DNA of 64,000 bases from Burkholderiales bacterium (GCA_021287185.1 JAJTAZ010000011.1:124001-188000); one strand, 5' to 3'; counted from the stretch's first letter, positions 48,667-59,240 are shown. Translations and numbers: made by a program. Notes: generated from the letters alone by a model not told the origin.

Positions 48667-49821
48667 TCAGCACGCCTTAACCTGAACCACCCATTGACCC
48701 GCATCTTTGACCAATTCACGGTCACAGATAAATTCATCCTCTTCGTGTGCCACACCCACAGGCAACTGAATCACCACCTCACCTTGCGCACGCAGTGCGT
48801 TGATGGCATCGCGCAAGTCCGCATCCAAACCCCACGGCGCACCAATGGCAGATTTTGCAGGCACAGTCGGTAAAATTTCTGTGATTTCACGCAAATCCAA
48901 TGAAAACCCAGTCGCTGGGCGCGCTCGTCCAAAACGCTCACCAATGCGATCGTAACGACCGCCACGCGCAATCGCGTTCGGCATCCCATCACAATACGCC
49001 GCAAAGGTCACACCTGTGTGGTAGCTGTAACCCGTCAAATCCGCCAAATCAAACTGCACCACACCCACGGTATCCAAACTTGCCAGCGTTTGTAAATCAT
49101 TCAAAGCATGTTGTATGCGCGCATCATTGGGCAACACCGCGCGTGCACGTTCCAGTACCTCAACCCCACCGTACAAATCCAATAAAGCGAGCAAAGCAGT
49201 ACGCACAGTCTCAGGGAAACCAGCCGTGCATTCGCGCAGAGCCGCCGTGTCTTTCGCCTGCAAAGCCGCGTACACAGCGGTCGTGTTTTTCACAGGCACA
49301 TCCGCCAGCAAAGCGCGGACAATCTGTGCGTGCGACACATCCACGCGCACACCAGGTAATTGACAGAACCTCAGTGCTTCAATCAACAAAGTTTGAATTT
49401 CCGCATCGGCTTCCAAGCCTTGCTGCCCATACACTTCAGCCCCAATCATCAGAGGCTCGCGCGAAGTCAGCAAACCGACCGCGCGCGCGTGAAACACCGA
49501 ACCAAAATAACACAAACGCGCCACACCTTGACGGTTCAACAAATGCGCATCGATTCGAGCCACCTGCGAAGTCATATCGGCGCGAATTGCCAAAGTACGT
49601 CCCGTCGCGTGATCCGCCCATTTGACCGTGCGCAACTCCAAATCCTCGTCTTCATCATCGAGCAGCGCGTCGGTGTATTCAACCAAAGGTGGAATCACCA
49701 ACTCATAGCCATAGCGTTTAAATAAATCCAATAAACCACGGCGCAAAGCCTCCAACGAGCGAGCCTGTCGAGGCAGCACATCCGAAATCTGATCGGGCAA
49801 AACCCAAGCATTGGTATTCAT
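48667..49821 (-). CDS. hisZ: ATP phosphoribosyltransferase regulatory subunit
   Basis: A 384-residue HisRS-like paralogue without tRNA charging function. It pairs with the short HisG in the first step of histidine synthesis. Landmarks: LFKRYGYELVIPPLVEY, IRADMTSQVARI, and YHTGVTFAAYCDG. Start at 49821 (MNTNAWVLPD). Upstream is a leader with a terminator-like hairpin. Confidence 0.94.
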   Translation of the reverse strand: MNTNAWVLPDQISDVLPRQARSLEALRRGLLDLFKRYGYELVIPPLVEYTDALLDDEDEDLELRTVKWADHATGRTLAIRADMTSQVARIDAHLLNRQGVARLCYFGSVFHARAVGLLTSREPLMIGAEVYGQQGLEADAEIQTLLIEALRFCQLPGVRVDVSHAQIVRALLADVPVKNTTAVYAALQAKDTAALRECTAGFPETVRTALLALLDLYGGVEVLERARAVLPNDARIQHALNDLQTLASLDTVGVVQFDLADLTGYSYHTGVTFAAYCDGMPNAIARGGRYDRIGERFGRARPATGFSLDLREITEILPTVPAKSAIGAPWGLDADLRDAINALRAQGEVVIQLPVGVAHEEDEFICDRELVKDAGQWVVQVKAC

Positions 49822-49860
49822 ATCGTATCCAAAATCAATATCGCAGCACACGCACAAAAA

Positions 49861-49893
49861 AACACGCCATTCTTTGTGGTGAAAAGGCGTGTT
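49861..49893 (-). terminator. Terminator-like hairpin in the hisZ leader
   Basis: AACACGCC and GGCGTGTT pair across a 17-base loop, followed on the minus strand by a run of seven T. It lies 40 bases upstream of hisZ and downstream of a promoter-like pair at 49939-49968. It may end slam transcription, or attenuate hisZ. Confidence 0.6.
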
Positions 49894-49938
49894 ATCGTTT
49901 TGCGTGTAGTGAGGAAAATCCTCGTGCTTTTCAGCGTT

Positions 49939-49968
49939 ATTCTACGGGAAAATGAAGGAAATTGGTAA
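49939..49968 (-). promoter_or_regulatory. Promoter-like pair upstream of hisZ
   Basis: TTACCA (49963-49968) and TAGAAT (49939-49944) on the minus strand are 18 bases apart. If used, the hairpin at 49861-49893 is within the hisZ leader. Confidence 0.45.
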
Positions 49969-50075
49969 AAATTTAAGGTATTTAAATAGATACAAGCATT
50001 GAGGTAAGGCATGCGTAGGGCGGGCATTGCCCACCGTTCATCATTCATAATGATCAACACGGTATTTTCACCAAC

Positions 50076-51503
50076 TTAAAACCGTCTGTCCAAACTCAAA
50101 TAAATTCGATTTTTCTGAAACGAATACATACTGATATTGCTGCGAGTACGGGTGTATTCGAAGTTTAATTTTGGCATCACCCCATACCAATACCAGCCAC
50201 GGTTCCACAGCGTCAGCGTACCGCTGTATTCGCGTTCATCACGACGCACACCAAAAAACCCCTCTGCATCGAACAACTTATTCGCCACGCCCAATTGCAC
50301 TTGTGCCGACATATTCAGAGGCAACTCGCGCGCCATGCCCACACGATAACCCACTCGAAACGAGGAGTCACTCGCATCCTGCGTTTGATCATCCGTCACA
50401 TCCACGCCTACAAACACTTGGGTTTTGGTATTCAATGTATAACTGGAACTCAGTGAAACAAAATGATATGCACCGTCTAAAAAACTGCGCTCATCGTAGC
50501 GATTTTTACCATATTCATACGCACCACCCACCTGCCAATTGGGCGTGATTAAATACGAACTATTCAAGCGCGCACCATAAGTATCAGAGTACGACTGTCC
50601 AGCAAACCAGCGTTTTTGATAAAACGGCACCAGTGCAAACACTTTGCGTGCGCTTTGCCATTGATAGCCCACATTCATTCGAGCAATGATGTCATCATAG
50701 TCATGACGATTCCAGTAGGACTTACCGTTCAAATTCACGCTTGTGGTCACTGCGTGCTGGTCAGAAATATAAAAATCCCGCGCCACATTTGTACCATAAC
50801 TCAAACCTTGCCCAGCCTTGGGCAGACTCGCTTCGCTTAAATACAAACGAGTTGGCTGACCATTGATGGAAATCATCCTATCAGAAGAAGCATTGTTGAC
50901 ATTGTCATCGCTGACATAATTGATATAACCATTCACACGCCAACCACTGCGCTGACGAATGGCCGATAAATACTGATCCACCAGCTTGAGCACAGGTTCA
51001 GGTGGATTGTCCGCCTGAGCTTTTTCGAATTGGAAAGTCGCCGCCTCATTTTCTTGATTTTCAAACAAAGCCTGCGCGAGGTACATCCGCACGGGTGTCA
51101 ACTCAGCACTGGCATTGAGAATTTGACGATAGGTCGTAATCGCGCGTGGGTAATCGCCCTGAGCATGTGCCAAGCGTGCTTGGGCATAGCGCAGCAGCGT
51201 TTCATCACGCGTCTGTGACTGTGCATACATCGGCAATAAATGCGCGACCACACCCCATGCTTGTCCCTCAACCGCTTTGTCCAAAATCGAAGCGAGCAAA
51301 GCAGGATCGCTCGCCAACTGCTCATCCGTGACAGCTATAGACTTCGGGACAGATGCGTCTTTGCCCACATCCATCGGGCGGGGTGATTCAGGTAAAACCG
51401 CAGCCGGATTAGCAGGTGTGGGTTTATAAACCTCTTGCGCGTATGCGTTGCTGAAACACAGAGCAGACAGTACTATCACGAGCCGTTTTGGGAAGAAAAT
51501 CAT
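50076..51503 (-). CDS. Slam-type surface lipoprotein assembly modifier (DUF560)
   Basis: A 475-residue outer membrane protein. Signal peptide ending SNAYAQ, an N-terminal helical TPR part (about 60-180 with ARLAHAQGDYPRAITTYRQIL), then a 14-strand-type barrel from about residue 190 ending in Phe (LSLDRRF). This is the layout of Slam proteins, which move lipoproteins to the cell surface. Two lipoproteins with TbpB-like ends lie directly upstream, as expected for substrates. The start is unclear: ATG 51503 gives a good signal peptide; ATG 51527 lies right after a terminator. Confidence 0.85.
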   Translation of the reverse strand: MIFFPKRLVIVLSALCFSNAYAQEVYKPTPANPAAVLPESPRPMDVGKDASVPKSIAVTDEQLASDPALLASILDKAVEGQAWGVVAHLLPMYAQSQTRDETLLRYAQARLAHAQGDYPRAITTYRQILNASAELTPVRMYLAQALFENQENEAATFQFEKAQADNPPEPVLKLVDQYLSAIRQRSGWRVNGYINYVSDDNVNNASSDRMISINGQPTRLYLSEASLPKAGQGLSYGTNVARDFYISDQHAVTTSVNLNGKSYWNRHDYDDIIARMNVGYQWQSARKVFALVPFYQKRWFAGQSYSDTYGARLNSSYLITPNWQVGGAYEYGKNRYDERSFLDGAYHFVSLSSSYTLNTKTQVFVGVDVTDDQTQDASDSSFRVGYRVGMARELPLNMSAQVQLGVANKLFDAEGFFGVRRDEREYSGTLTLWNRGWYWYGVMPKLNFEYTRTRSNISMYSFQKNRIYLSLDRRF

Positions 51504-51530
51504 GGTATATTTCGCATCAAATTTCATTAA

Positions 51531-51556
51531 AAAAAGCGAGGCTCACCTCGCTTTTT
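51531..51556 (-). terminator. Terminator between lipoprotein and slam genes
   Basis: AAAAAGCGAGG and CCTCGCTTTTT form a perfect 11-base stem with a CTCA loop. It ends the lipoprotein transcripts; slam would be made by read-through or a weak separate promoter. Confidence 0.85.
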
Positions 51557-51572
51557 CGTATTACCATACAAA

Positions 51573-52358
51573 TTATTGCTTTTTTGCCCCGAAAGAAAAG
51601 GCGTTACTAACACTTGGATTATCATCAGTTGGATTAAACACCGCTATACCACCCAACTCTTGTGCCGCTGGACCAAAAAATGAACCCGAGTATTTACCAT
51701 TTTGTACGTCACGATTCATCATCGTACCCGCAAATGAACTACCTGAAATGGGTGCTTGGTTAAAGCGTATTTCAGCACCATCAGCCACTTGACCTGAAAT
51801 TGTTTTCGCACCGAAATCCACGTTAAACGAAACAGGCGGAGTTTGAAAATAAAAATTATCAACCCCTTCATTCAAACCCACAGCCAACCCCTTATACATA
51901 GCCGTACCTGACGTGGGCATATCGACAGTTTTCTGTCCGACATAAAACACATCGCCCGCTACCAAATTATCTACAGAGGCAATTGCGCCAAAGCGAGAGT
52001 AGGCATAGGTCGTGCCGCCAATCATTTGTTTATTCGCACCCACGGTCATATCCACCACTGTACCCGCCGTGATACCACGTGAAGTGACATCAATCTCGGT
52101 GCCATTGAAGTTATAGGTGTACTTGGCATTTGCTGCATCATAAGTCGCAGTACCAGCAGTCGCACCACCTTCTATTTTTATGCCTTGAAAAACCGAATTG
52201 ACGGGGGTCGTTGTGCCACCTGTCGTACCACCCGTAGTTCCACCCGAACCACCACCTGTACTTGGACCTGTAGCACCCGAGCCACTTCCACCTGAACCAC
52301 AGGCAAACAACACACTGGTGCTTGCTGCAAGCAAAATCATTTTATACACATTCTTCAT
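51573..52358 (-). CDS. TbpB-like surface lipoprotein, copy 2
   Basis: A 261-residue lipoprotein. Signal peptide with lipobox LFAC, then a Gly/Ser/Thr-rich linker with GGTTGGTTGGTTTP-type repeats, then a beta-rich domain ending in GKYSGSFFGPAAQELGGI and FSFGAKKQ. The ending is like the TbpB/factor-H-binding-like barrel of Slam substrates. ATG 52358 has AGGAG upstream. Highly similar to the next gene, so a tandem duplicate. Confidence 0.85.
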   Translation of the reverse strand: MKNVYKMILLAASTSVLFACGSGGSGSGATGPSTGGGSGGTTGGTTGGTTTPVNSVFQGIKIEGGATAGTATYDAANAKYTYNFNGTEIDVTSRGITAGTVVDMTVGANKQMIGGTTYAYSRFGAIASVDNLVAGDVFYVGQKTVDMPTSGTAMYKGLAVGLNEGVDNFYFQTPPVSFNVDFGAKTISGQVADGAEIRFNQAPISGSSFAGTMMNRDVQNGKYSGSFFGPAAQELGGIAVFNPTDDNPSVSNAFSFGAKKQ

Positions 52359-52470
52359 AACCACTCCTATTCATTTTAAGGTCTACACTACGATACGTTT
52401 TATTCGCAAATCCATCTCACCATCCCTTATACGCTATACAATCAAAGGCTTGATGATTCCACACTGCAAA

Positions 52471-53253
52471 TTATTGCTTTTTTGCACCGAAAGAAAAGAC
52501 ATCATTATCATTACCATCGACATCTATATTAAATTTACCGATGCCGCCCAACTCTTCTGCGGTAGGACCAAAAAAAGAACCTGCATAGCTACCACTTTGC
52601 GTACCATTTGACAATGTACCCGCAAATGAATTTCCTGTTATGGGTGCTTGATTAAATCGCGTTGGCAAGCCGTCAAGTTGGCCCGATATGGTTTTCGCAC
52701 CAAAATTCACATCAAACGAAACGGGCGCATAGGCAAAAGCAGTTGACCCAGCACCACTTCCATTTGGAAGTCCAATCCCGAGCCCCTTATACACTGCAAC
52801 CCCAGACGTTGGCATATTGACAGTTTTTTGTCCGACATAAAAAACGTCGCCCGCATCTAAATTACCCACTGGACCAATGGCACCAAAGCGCGAATAGGCA
52901 TAGGTTGTGCCGCCAATCATTTGTTTATTACCACCCACGGTCATATCCACTACCGTGCCCGCCGTGATGCCTCGCGAAGTGACATCAATCTCAGTGCCAT
53001 TGAAGTTGTAAGTATATTTGGCTTTGGCCGCATCGTAGGTTGCTGTGCCAGCAGCCGCACCACCTAAGTTTTTAGCACCTTGAAAAACCGAATTAACGGG
53101 AGTCGTTGTACCACCTGTTGTGCCGCCAGACGTACCACCCGTGGTTCCACCTGTACTTGGACCGGTAGCACCTGAACCGCTACCACTTGAACCACATGCA
53201 AACAGCACACTGGCACTTGCTACAATTAAAATCGTTTTACAAACATTTTTCAC
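52471..53253 (-). CDS. TbpB-like surface lipoprotein, copy 1
   Basis: A 260-residue paralogue of the lipoprotein gene at 51573. Same signal peptide (VLFAC lipobox), linker and C-terminal SGSYAGSFFGPTAEELGGIG and FSFGAKKQ. The loops between differ most (for example the region near residue 170-185). GTG start at 53253 with GAGG upstream, aligned with the ATG of the paralogue. Likely substrate of the adjacent Slam. No ligand is predictable. Confidence 0.85.
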   Translation of the reverse strand: MKNVCKTILIVASASVLFACGSSGSGSGATGPSTGGTTGGTSGGTTGGTTTPVNSVFQGAKNLGGAAAGTATYDAAKAKYTYNFNGTEIDVTSRGITAGTVVDMTVGGNKQMIGGTTYAYSRFGAIGPVGNLDAGDVFYVGQKTVNMPTSGVAVYKGLGIGLPNGSGAGSTAFAYAPVSFDVNFGAKTISGQLDGLPTRFNQAPITGNSFAGTLSNGTQSGSYAGSFFGPTAEELGGIGKFNIDVDGNDNDVFSFGAKKQ

Positions 53254-53304
53254 AATCGCTCCTCTCATTTATTTAAGACAGTACGCATTGAAATTTCGGT
53301 CTCA

Positions 53305-53334
53305 AGACTACCCCACCCCAATATACTATGTCAA
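53305..53334 (-). promoter_or_regulatory. Promoter of the lipoprotein-slam cluster
   Basis: TTGACA (53329-53334) and TAGTCT (53305-53310) with 18 bases between them on the minus strand. The -35 is consensus, the -10 is weak. Confidence 0.5.
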
Positions 53335-53404
53335 GTCGAAAGGTTGATTATTCACATATTTGTTTCATTATTGTATTTTCCTTTATAAATATTCACGGAT
53401 ATCC

Positions 53405-55789
53405 CTATTTTTTCAATTTTGCAAACGCCGCCGCAAACGCGGTCTCTGTCACTGGAATATTGGATTGACGTGCATTGCCTGTCGAATGGCTTTTGTCCGA
53501 ACGACGCTCATGAGAACGTTCACGTGCCGCACCCGCGTTGGATGCGCCACCCATGCTGCTCGGCACATCATCCATGCGCATACTCAAACCGATGCGCCCA
53601 CGCGCCACATCCACTTCCATGACTTTGACTTTAACCAGTTGCCCCGTTTTAACCACTTCGCGTGGGTCTTGTATAAATTTATTTGCCAGCGCAGAGATGT
53701 GTACCAAGCCATCCTGATGCACGCCAATATCGACAAACGCACCGAAATTCGCCACATTGGTAATCACGCCTTCGAGTACCATGCCGATTTGCAAGTCTTT
53801 AATTGACTCAACGCCTTCGCTAAAGGTTGCGGTTTTAAACTCACCGCGTGGATCGCGCCCTGGTTTTTCGAGTTCGTTAAAAATATCCATCACCGTTGGC
53901 AAGCCGAATTTCTCGTCGGTAAATTCGGCTGGCGAAATGCCTTTGAGGGCTTCTTTATTGCCCATGACTTCGCGGATGGATTTTTGGATGCGGCTCAGTA
54001 TGCGCTCCACTACGGGATAGGCTTCTGGGTGGACTGCGGAGGCATCCAGCGGATTGACTTTATCCGTTAAACCGGGGGTTTCAATATTGATGCGCAAAAA
54101 CCCAGCCGCTTGCTCAAAGGTTTTTTCGCCCAAACGCGGCACTTTTTTGAGTTCGTTGCGGTTGATAAATGCGCCATTGGCTTCGCGAAACTCAACCACG
54201 TTTTTCGCCAACACCGCGTTCAAGCCCGACACGCGCGCGAGCAACTGCACCGAGGCGGTGTTGACATCCACGCCGACCGCGTTCACGCAGTCCTCAACCA
54301 CCGCGTCCAAGCCACGCGCGAGTTCGCGCTGATTGACATCGTGCTGATACTGCCCCACGCCGATGGATTTCGGGTCAATTTTCACCAACTCTGCCAATGG
54401 GTCTTGCAAACGCCGAGCAATTGACACCGCACCGCGCAGCGACACATCCAAATCAGGGAATTCTTTGGCGGCGAGTTCGGACGCAGAATACACCGATGCG
54501 CCTGCTTCGGACACCACGATTTTTTGTACACCGCTGTTTTGACCTCCGACGATTTTAATCACATCTGCGGCGAGTTTTTCGGTCTCGCGACTGGCTGTGC
54601 CGTTGCCAATCGCTATGAGTGATACATTGTGTTGTTTAATCAATTTAAGCAAGGTGTTCATCGAGCCATCCCAATCATTGCGCGGCTGATGTGGGTAAAT
54701 CGTGTCGGTGGCGAGTAGTTTACTGGTCGCATCCACCACCGCCACTTTTACACCCGTGCGAATCCCAGGGTCTAAGCCCATGATGACTTTATGCCCTGCT
54801 GGCGCGGCAAGGAGTAGATCACGCAGGTTTTTACCAAACACGTTAATCGCCTCGGTTTCCGCGCCCTCGCGCAGTGTGCCGAGCAATTCGGTTTCAAGGT
54901 GCAGTTGCAGTTTCACGCGCCACGCCCAACGCGCACAGTTGAGCAAAAACGCATCCGCAGGGCGATTCATGTCTTTGATATTAAAGTGTTGAGAAATAGT
55001 TGCCTCGCATGGGTGTGGCGTGAGGCTTTCTAAATCCTCAGCCAAGCCCAAGCGCACGCTCAAAATCCCCTCATTGCGTCCACGAAACATTGCCAATGCG
55101 CGGTGCGACGGAATCCCTGCGTATTGCTCGGAGTAATCAAAGTAGTCTTGGAATTTTTGCCCTTCGACTTGTTTGCCTTCAATCACCGTGGCATAGACCA
55201 CGCCGTGTTTATTCAAATATTCACGCAGTTTTGCCAACAACTCCGCACTCTCCGAGAACTCCTCAGCGAGGATGTCGCGCGCGCCGTCCAAAGCGGCTTT
55301 GGTATCGGTAATGCTCGCCTCGGCATTGAGGTATTTTTGTGCCTCTTCTTCAGGGACGAGCAATGGATTCTCAAGCAAAGCGTGTGCCAATGGCTCCAAA
55401 CCCGCTTCACGGGCGATTTGCGCGCGGGTGCGGCGTTTGGGTTTATACGGCAAATACAAATCTTCTAAAACCTGCTTGGTCATCGCTGCCTCAATGGCTA
55501 CGGATAACTCAGGCGTGAGTTTGCCTTGTTCCTCAATCGATTTCAAAATCGTTGTGCGCCGCTCCTCCAGCTCGCGCAAATAGCGCAAGCGTTCATCCAA
55601 ATCACGCAATTGCGTGTCATCCAACCCTTGAGTGACCTCTTTACGGTAACGCGCGATGAACGGCACGGTCGCGCCTTCGTCCAACAATTGCACGGTCGCA
55701 CTCACCTGCTCGGTACGAATTCCCAAATCACTGGCAATTTGGGGGATAATACGTTTCTTCAAGATATCCAACACAGTCAAATCACTCAT
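53405..55789 (-). CDS. tex: Tex-family RNA-binding protein
   Basis: A 794-residue cytoplasmic protein. Tex-N part ([23 protein letters not shown]), YqgF-like nuclease fold ([18 protein letters not shown]), helix-hairpin-helix ([18 protein letters not shown]), and an S1 domain near 640-715 ([20 protein letters not shown]). C-terminal tail is basic and low complexity. Role in transcription and RNA handling, not well defined. ATG 55789 is chosen, with GGA upstream. Confidence 0.95.
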   Translation of the reverse strand: MSDLTVLDILKKRIIPQIASDLGIRTEQVSATVQLLDEGATVPFIARYRKEVTQGLDDTQLRDLDERLRYLRELEERRTTILKSIEEQGKLTPELSVAIEAAMTKQVLEDLYLPYKPKRRTRAQIAREAGLEPLAHALLENPLLVPEEEAQKYLNAEASITDTKAALDGARDILAEEFSESAELLAKLREYLNKHGVVYATVIEGKQVEGQKFQDYFDYSEQYAGIPSHRALAMFRGRNEGILSVRLGLAEDLESLTPHPCEATISQHFNIKDMNRPADAFLLNCARWAWRVKLQLHLETELLGTLREGAETEAINVFGKNLRDLLLAAPAGHKVIMGLDPGIRTGVKVAVVDATSKLLATDTIYPHQPRNDWDGSMNTLLKLIKQHNVSLIAIGNGTASRETEKLAADVIKIVGGQNSGVQKIVVSEAGASVYSASELAAKEFPDLDVSLRGAVSIARRLQDPLAELVKIDPKSIGVGQYQHDVNQRELARGLDAVVEDCVNAVGVDVNTASVQLLARVSGLNAVLAKNVVEFREANGAFINRNELKKVPRLGEKTFEQAAGFLRINIETPGLTDKVNPLDASAVHPEAYPVVERILSRIQKSIREVMGNKEALKGISPAEFTDEKFGLPTVMDIFNELEKPGRDPRGEFKTATFSEGVESIKDLQIGMVLEGVITNVANFGAFVDIGVHQDGLVHISALANKFIQDPREVVKTGQLVKVKVMEVDVARGRIGLSMRMDDVPSSMGGASNAGAARERSHERRSDKSHSTGNARQSNIPVTETAFAAAFAKLKK

Positions 55790-55802
55790 TGTCATTCCAA
55801 TT

Positions 55803-56465
55803 ATGCTTTTTAAAATCAAACAGTTACTTCAATCCATCATAGCCCAAGGGCATGTTTTGCCTTGGAAAATAGGCGCGTATTGTGCCACAACTGTTTACCT
55901 TATGGGCTGTGCAAGCGCGAATAATGCCCTCGTCCAAAACGACCCTTTATCCAACGAAAACCTACAAGCGCGTGCCAGTCAAATACACAGCCTTGAAGAA
56001 GCACAAACAATCGAAGCCAACGCGATTGATCAGCAACAACTGGCTGACACCACCCTCGAGCAAGCAAAAGTTGCGTGCTACCGCAAATTTTTCGTCAACC
56101 GCTGTTTAGACCAAGTCAATCAAACCCGCAACGATGCATGGGATGCGTCGCAAATTGAGCGCAGCGCAGCGCGCCTGTACATCCGTCAGCAACAAGCCGA
56201 AGCACAACGTCTTGCCTTGACCGAAAAATTAACAACCTACAACCGCGAAGAGGCCGCCAAAGCCCCGCTGCGGGCGCAAAATGCCGCTGCCTATCAAGCG
56301 CGTCAACAGGCTTATCAAGCCAAGCTCGCGCAAGCACAGGCACAACAACAAGCCGATGCACCCAAACGTGCGCAAAACGTAGAGGACTTTAACGCCAAGG
56401 TCAAACGCATTGAAGCCATCAAACAAAAACGCATGGACGATGCCAAGAAATTGATGCCTCAATGA
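55803..56465 (+). CDS. Lipoprotein with coiled-coil, unknown function
   Basis: A 220-residue protein. Signal-like N-terminus with lipobox YLMGC at about 32-36 (long n-region). The rest is Ala/Gln-rich helix, likely coiled coil ([20 protein letters not shown]). Start of the divergent tex gene lies 14 bases away. It overlaps the helicase gene by four bases (ATGA). Unknown role. Confidence 0.65.
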   Translation: MLFKIKQLLQSIIAQGHVLPWKIGAYCATTVYLMGCASANNALVQNDPLSNENLQARASQIHSLEEAQTIEANAIDQQQLADTTLEQAKVACYRKFFVNRCLDQVNQTRNDAWDASQIERSAARLYIRQQQAEAQRLALTEKLTTYNREEAAKAPLRAQNAAAYQARQQAYQAKLAQAQAQQQADAPKRAQNVEDFNAKVKRIEAIKQKRMDDAKKLMPQ

Positions 56466-58450
56466 GTTCCATGAGTTCGCCCCCACCCATTACCTTTGAG
56501 CAGTCGCACAACCTCACGCAGATTTTTGGTGCGGATGGCACACTCGCCCACCGTTTGCCATTTTTTAATCCGCGCCCAGAGCAGCTCGAGATGGCTCAAG
56601 CGGTCACGCAAGCGTTGAACAATACTTCCTGTGCGGTGCTTGAGGCCGGCACAGGCACGGGCAAAACCTTCGCTTACCTTGTACCGACTTTGCTTTGGGG
56701 CGGCAAGACCATTATTTCCACAGGCACCAAAACCCTGCAAGACCAATTATTCGAGCGCGATTTACCGACCATCCGCGATGCGCTCGGCGCGCCTGTGACG
56801 ATTGCCTTACTCAAGGGGCGGGCGAATTATGTCTGTCACTATCACCTTGACCGCACGTTAATGAATGGTCGCTTATTGGGACGCGACGACGCGGCGCACC
56901 TCAAACGCATTCGCAAAGACCTCAATCATGTCAAACGCGGTGATAAGGCCGAATGGCCAGACATTCCCGATGACGCGCTGGTGTGGCAACAGGTCACTTC
57001 GACACGCGAGAATTGTTTGGGTTCCGATTGCCCCAATCACAAAGAATGCTTTGTGATGAATGCGCGCAAAGAGGCACAATCCGCCGACGTGATTGTGGTC
57101 AACCACCATTTGTTTTTTGCCGATGTGATGCTGCGCGAAGAAGGCATTGCCGAACTTCTACCCGCAGTCAACACGGTGGTCTTTGATGAAGCGCACCAAG
57201 TGCCCGAAGTCGCCAGTATATTTTTTGGACAACAATTCTCGACTGCACAAATCATCGACTGGGCGCGCGACATTCAAGCCGAGGGCATCACCCATGTGCG
57301 CGATGCCGCCGATTGGCGCGAAGTCAAAGACGTATTGGAGCGCGCTGCCAAAGACGTGCGCATCGCCTGTGGCACAGACAATGGTCGCTGGAGCGTGGCG
57401 CAATTGCCCGACAATTCGCCGATTTGGGATGCCTTAGGCAAACTACAAACCACCATCAACGACACGCTCAAAATCATCGAGCCTGTGTGCGAGCGCGCCG
57501 AAACCATTGAGCAATTGTCAGTGCGTTTAGAACAACTGTCCGAGCAATTGACCCAATGGCAAGAACTACAATCGGATGAAATGGTGCGTTGGATAGAGGC
57601 TTTCTCGCACACCGTGCGCCTGAATGCCACGCCATTGTCAGTCGCCGAGCCATTCACCCGCCAACGCGAGTCCGACCATCCGCGCTCGTGGATATTTACC
57701 TCGGCGACGCTGTCGGTGCGCAATGATTTCACTTTATTTAAAGAACAACTCGGGCTACACGATGCGCACACCGCAACGTGGGAGTCACCGTTTGATTTTG
57801 CCAAGCAAAGTTTGCTGTACGTGCCCAATGGCTTGCCTGAACCGTGGGACAGAAATTTTGGCAACATCGTCTTGCAAAAAATCTTCCCCATGCTGCGCGC
57901 TTCAAATGGTCGGGCGTTCTTACTGTGCACCACATTGGCCGCGGTCAAACGCTATGGCGCGTGGCTGACCGAGCAAATTGACAAATATGATTTGGACTGG
58001 ACGCTGTTGATACAGGGCGAGTCCTCACGCACTGAATTGCTCAATCAATACCGCGAAGCGAAAAATCCGGTGTTGATTGGCTCGCAAAGTTTTTGGGAGG
58101 GCGTGGATGTGCGCGGTGAGGCATTGTCCTTGGTCATCATCGACAAACTACCGTTCGCGCCACCCGATGATCCCGTGCTGGCGGCGCGCCTGCGCGTGAT
58201 TGAGGCGCGTGGTGAAAATGGTTTTATGGCGTATCAGGTGCCGCAAGCGGTGATTAACCTCAAGCAAGGCGCGGGACGATTGATACGTTCTGAAACCGAC
58301 CGTGGTGTGCTGATGATTTGCGACTCGCGCTTGATTACCAAACGCTATGGTGGACGCATTTGGCAGTCATTGCCACCTTTTGCCCGTACACGCGAGGAAT
58401 CAGTGGCGTGTGGCTTTTTTGAGGGCGGTCTTGAGAATGGCAAGGCGTAA
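56462..58450 (+). CDS. DinG/YoaA-family ATP-dependent helicase
   Basis: A 662-residue superfamily 2 helicase of the XPD/DinG type. Walker A EAGTGTGKTFAY (about 60-70), an Fe-S cluster region with Cys in NYVCHYHLD, ENCLGSDCPNHKECF, and Walker B VVFDEAHQ. C-terminal motifs FWEGVDVRGEALS and GAGRLIRSETDRGV. It unwinds DNA in repair. More like YoaA than DinG in size. Confidence 0.92.
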   Translation: MSSMSSPPPITFEQSHNLTQIFGADGTLAHRLPFFNPRPEQLEMAQAVTQALNNTSCAVLEAGTGTGKTFAYLVPTLLWGGKTIISTGTKTLQDQLFERDLPTIRDALGAPVTIALLKGRANYVCHYHLDRTLMNGRLLGRDDAAHLKRIRKDLNHVKRGDKAEWPDIPDDALVWQQVTSTRENCLGSDCPNHKECFVMNARKEAQSADVIVVNHHLFFADVMLREEGIAELLPAVNTVVFDEAHQVPEVASIFFGQQFSTAQIIDWARDIQAEGITHVRDAADWREVKDVLERAAKDVRIACGTDNGRWSVAQLPDNSPIWDALGKLQTTINDTLKIIEPVCERAETIEQLSVRLEQLSEQLTQWQELQSDEMVRWIEAFSHTVRLNATPLSVAEPFTRQRESDHPRSWIFTSATLSVRNDFTLFKEQLGLHDAHTATWESPFDFAKQSLLYVPNGLPEPWDRNFGNIVLQKIFPMLRASNGRAFLLCTTLAAVKRYGAWLTEQIDKYDLDWTLLIQGESSRTELLNQYREAKNPVLIGSQSFWEGVDVRGEALSLVIIDKLPFAPPDDPVLAARLRVIEARGENGFMAYQVPQAVINLKQGAGRLIRSETDRGVLMICDSRLITKRYGGRIWQSLPPFARTREESVACGFFEGGLENGKA

Positions 58451-58592
58451 TGTCCACAAAACGAACACAAGTGTAAAGTTTGTAAAGTTCGCTGCAAATA
58501 CCCATTTGAGCGTCAACTTATGCGCACATTGACTTGTTACAATACGCACGTTCGGTGAAGAACACTATCGAGCAAAAATGAAAGGATTTTTC

Positions 58593-59225
58593 ATGCAAGC
58601 AATCAAATATTCAAACATCACTCGTACAGTTGCCAATTTTGGCATTGCATTGGGCGCAGTGTGCCTGATGACCAGCGCACACGCAGGTGCGATTGAGGAT
58701 TTACAAAGTTTTAACAGCAATTTCAAAACCGCTTCGGGCAACTTCACCCAGCAGGTCAAAGGCAAAACCACCAAGTCCAGTTCGGGCTCATTCACTTTCT
58801 CACGCCCAGGGAAATTCCGCTGGACGTACACATCACCTTACGAACAAGTTTTGGTCAGCGATGGCAAAACCCTGAGCATCTATGACAAAGATTTGAAACA
58901 AGTGACCAAACGCTCACTCGGCAGCGCGATTGGTTCGTCGCCTGCGGCGGTGTTGTTTGGCAGTGGTGATTTATCGAAAAACTTCACGCTGACCGATGCG
59001 GGCGAGCGCGATGGACGCAACTGGGTGTACGCCAAACCGCGCGGACAATCGAGTTTCGAGAGTGTGAACATCGGTATGAAAAATGGCGTGCCCGATGCGG
59101 TGGTGTTGTTTGACAACTTTGGTCAAACCACGATTTTATTTTTCTCAGGCTTTCAGAAAAACCCCAGTGTTCCAGCGAGCACCTTCGTTTTCACCCCACC
59201 CGCAGGAACTCGCACTTCTAAATAA
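58593..59225 (+). CDS. lolA: Outer-membrane lipoprotein carrier protein LolA
   Basis: A 210-residue periplasmic chaperone that takes lipoproteins from LolCDE to the outer membrane. Signal peptide ends SAHAGA. Conserved FNSNFKTASGNFTQQVKG and GSFTFSRPGKFRWTYTSPYEQ are seen, read in parts. ATG 58593 is preferred as AAAGGA lies eight bases upstream. Useful for the many lipoproteins in this window. Confidence 0.94.
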   Translation: MQAIKYSNITRTVANFGIALGAVCLMTSAHAGAIEDLQSFNSNFKTASGNFTQQVKGKTTKSSSGSFTFSRPGKFRWTYTSPYEQVLVSDGKTLSIYDKDLKQVTKRSLGSAIGSSPAAVLFGSGDLSKNFTLTDAGERDGRNWVYAKPRGQSSFESVNIGMKNGVPDAVVLFDNFGQTTILFFSGFQKNPSVPASTFVFTPPAGTRTSK

Positions 59226-59240
59226 TTAAATGTTTTTTCC

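Noticed and set aside
48900-49625. 241-codon plus-strand frame inside hisZ
   Set aside because: It is the antisense of a well-recognised hisZ gene, and its Arg/Pro/His-rich translation is typical of an antisense shadow.
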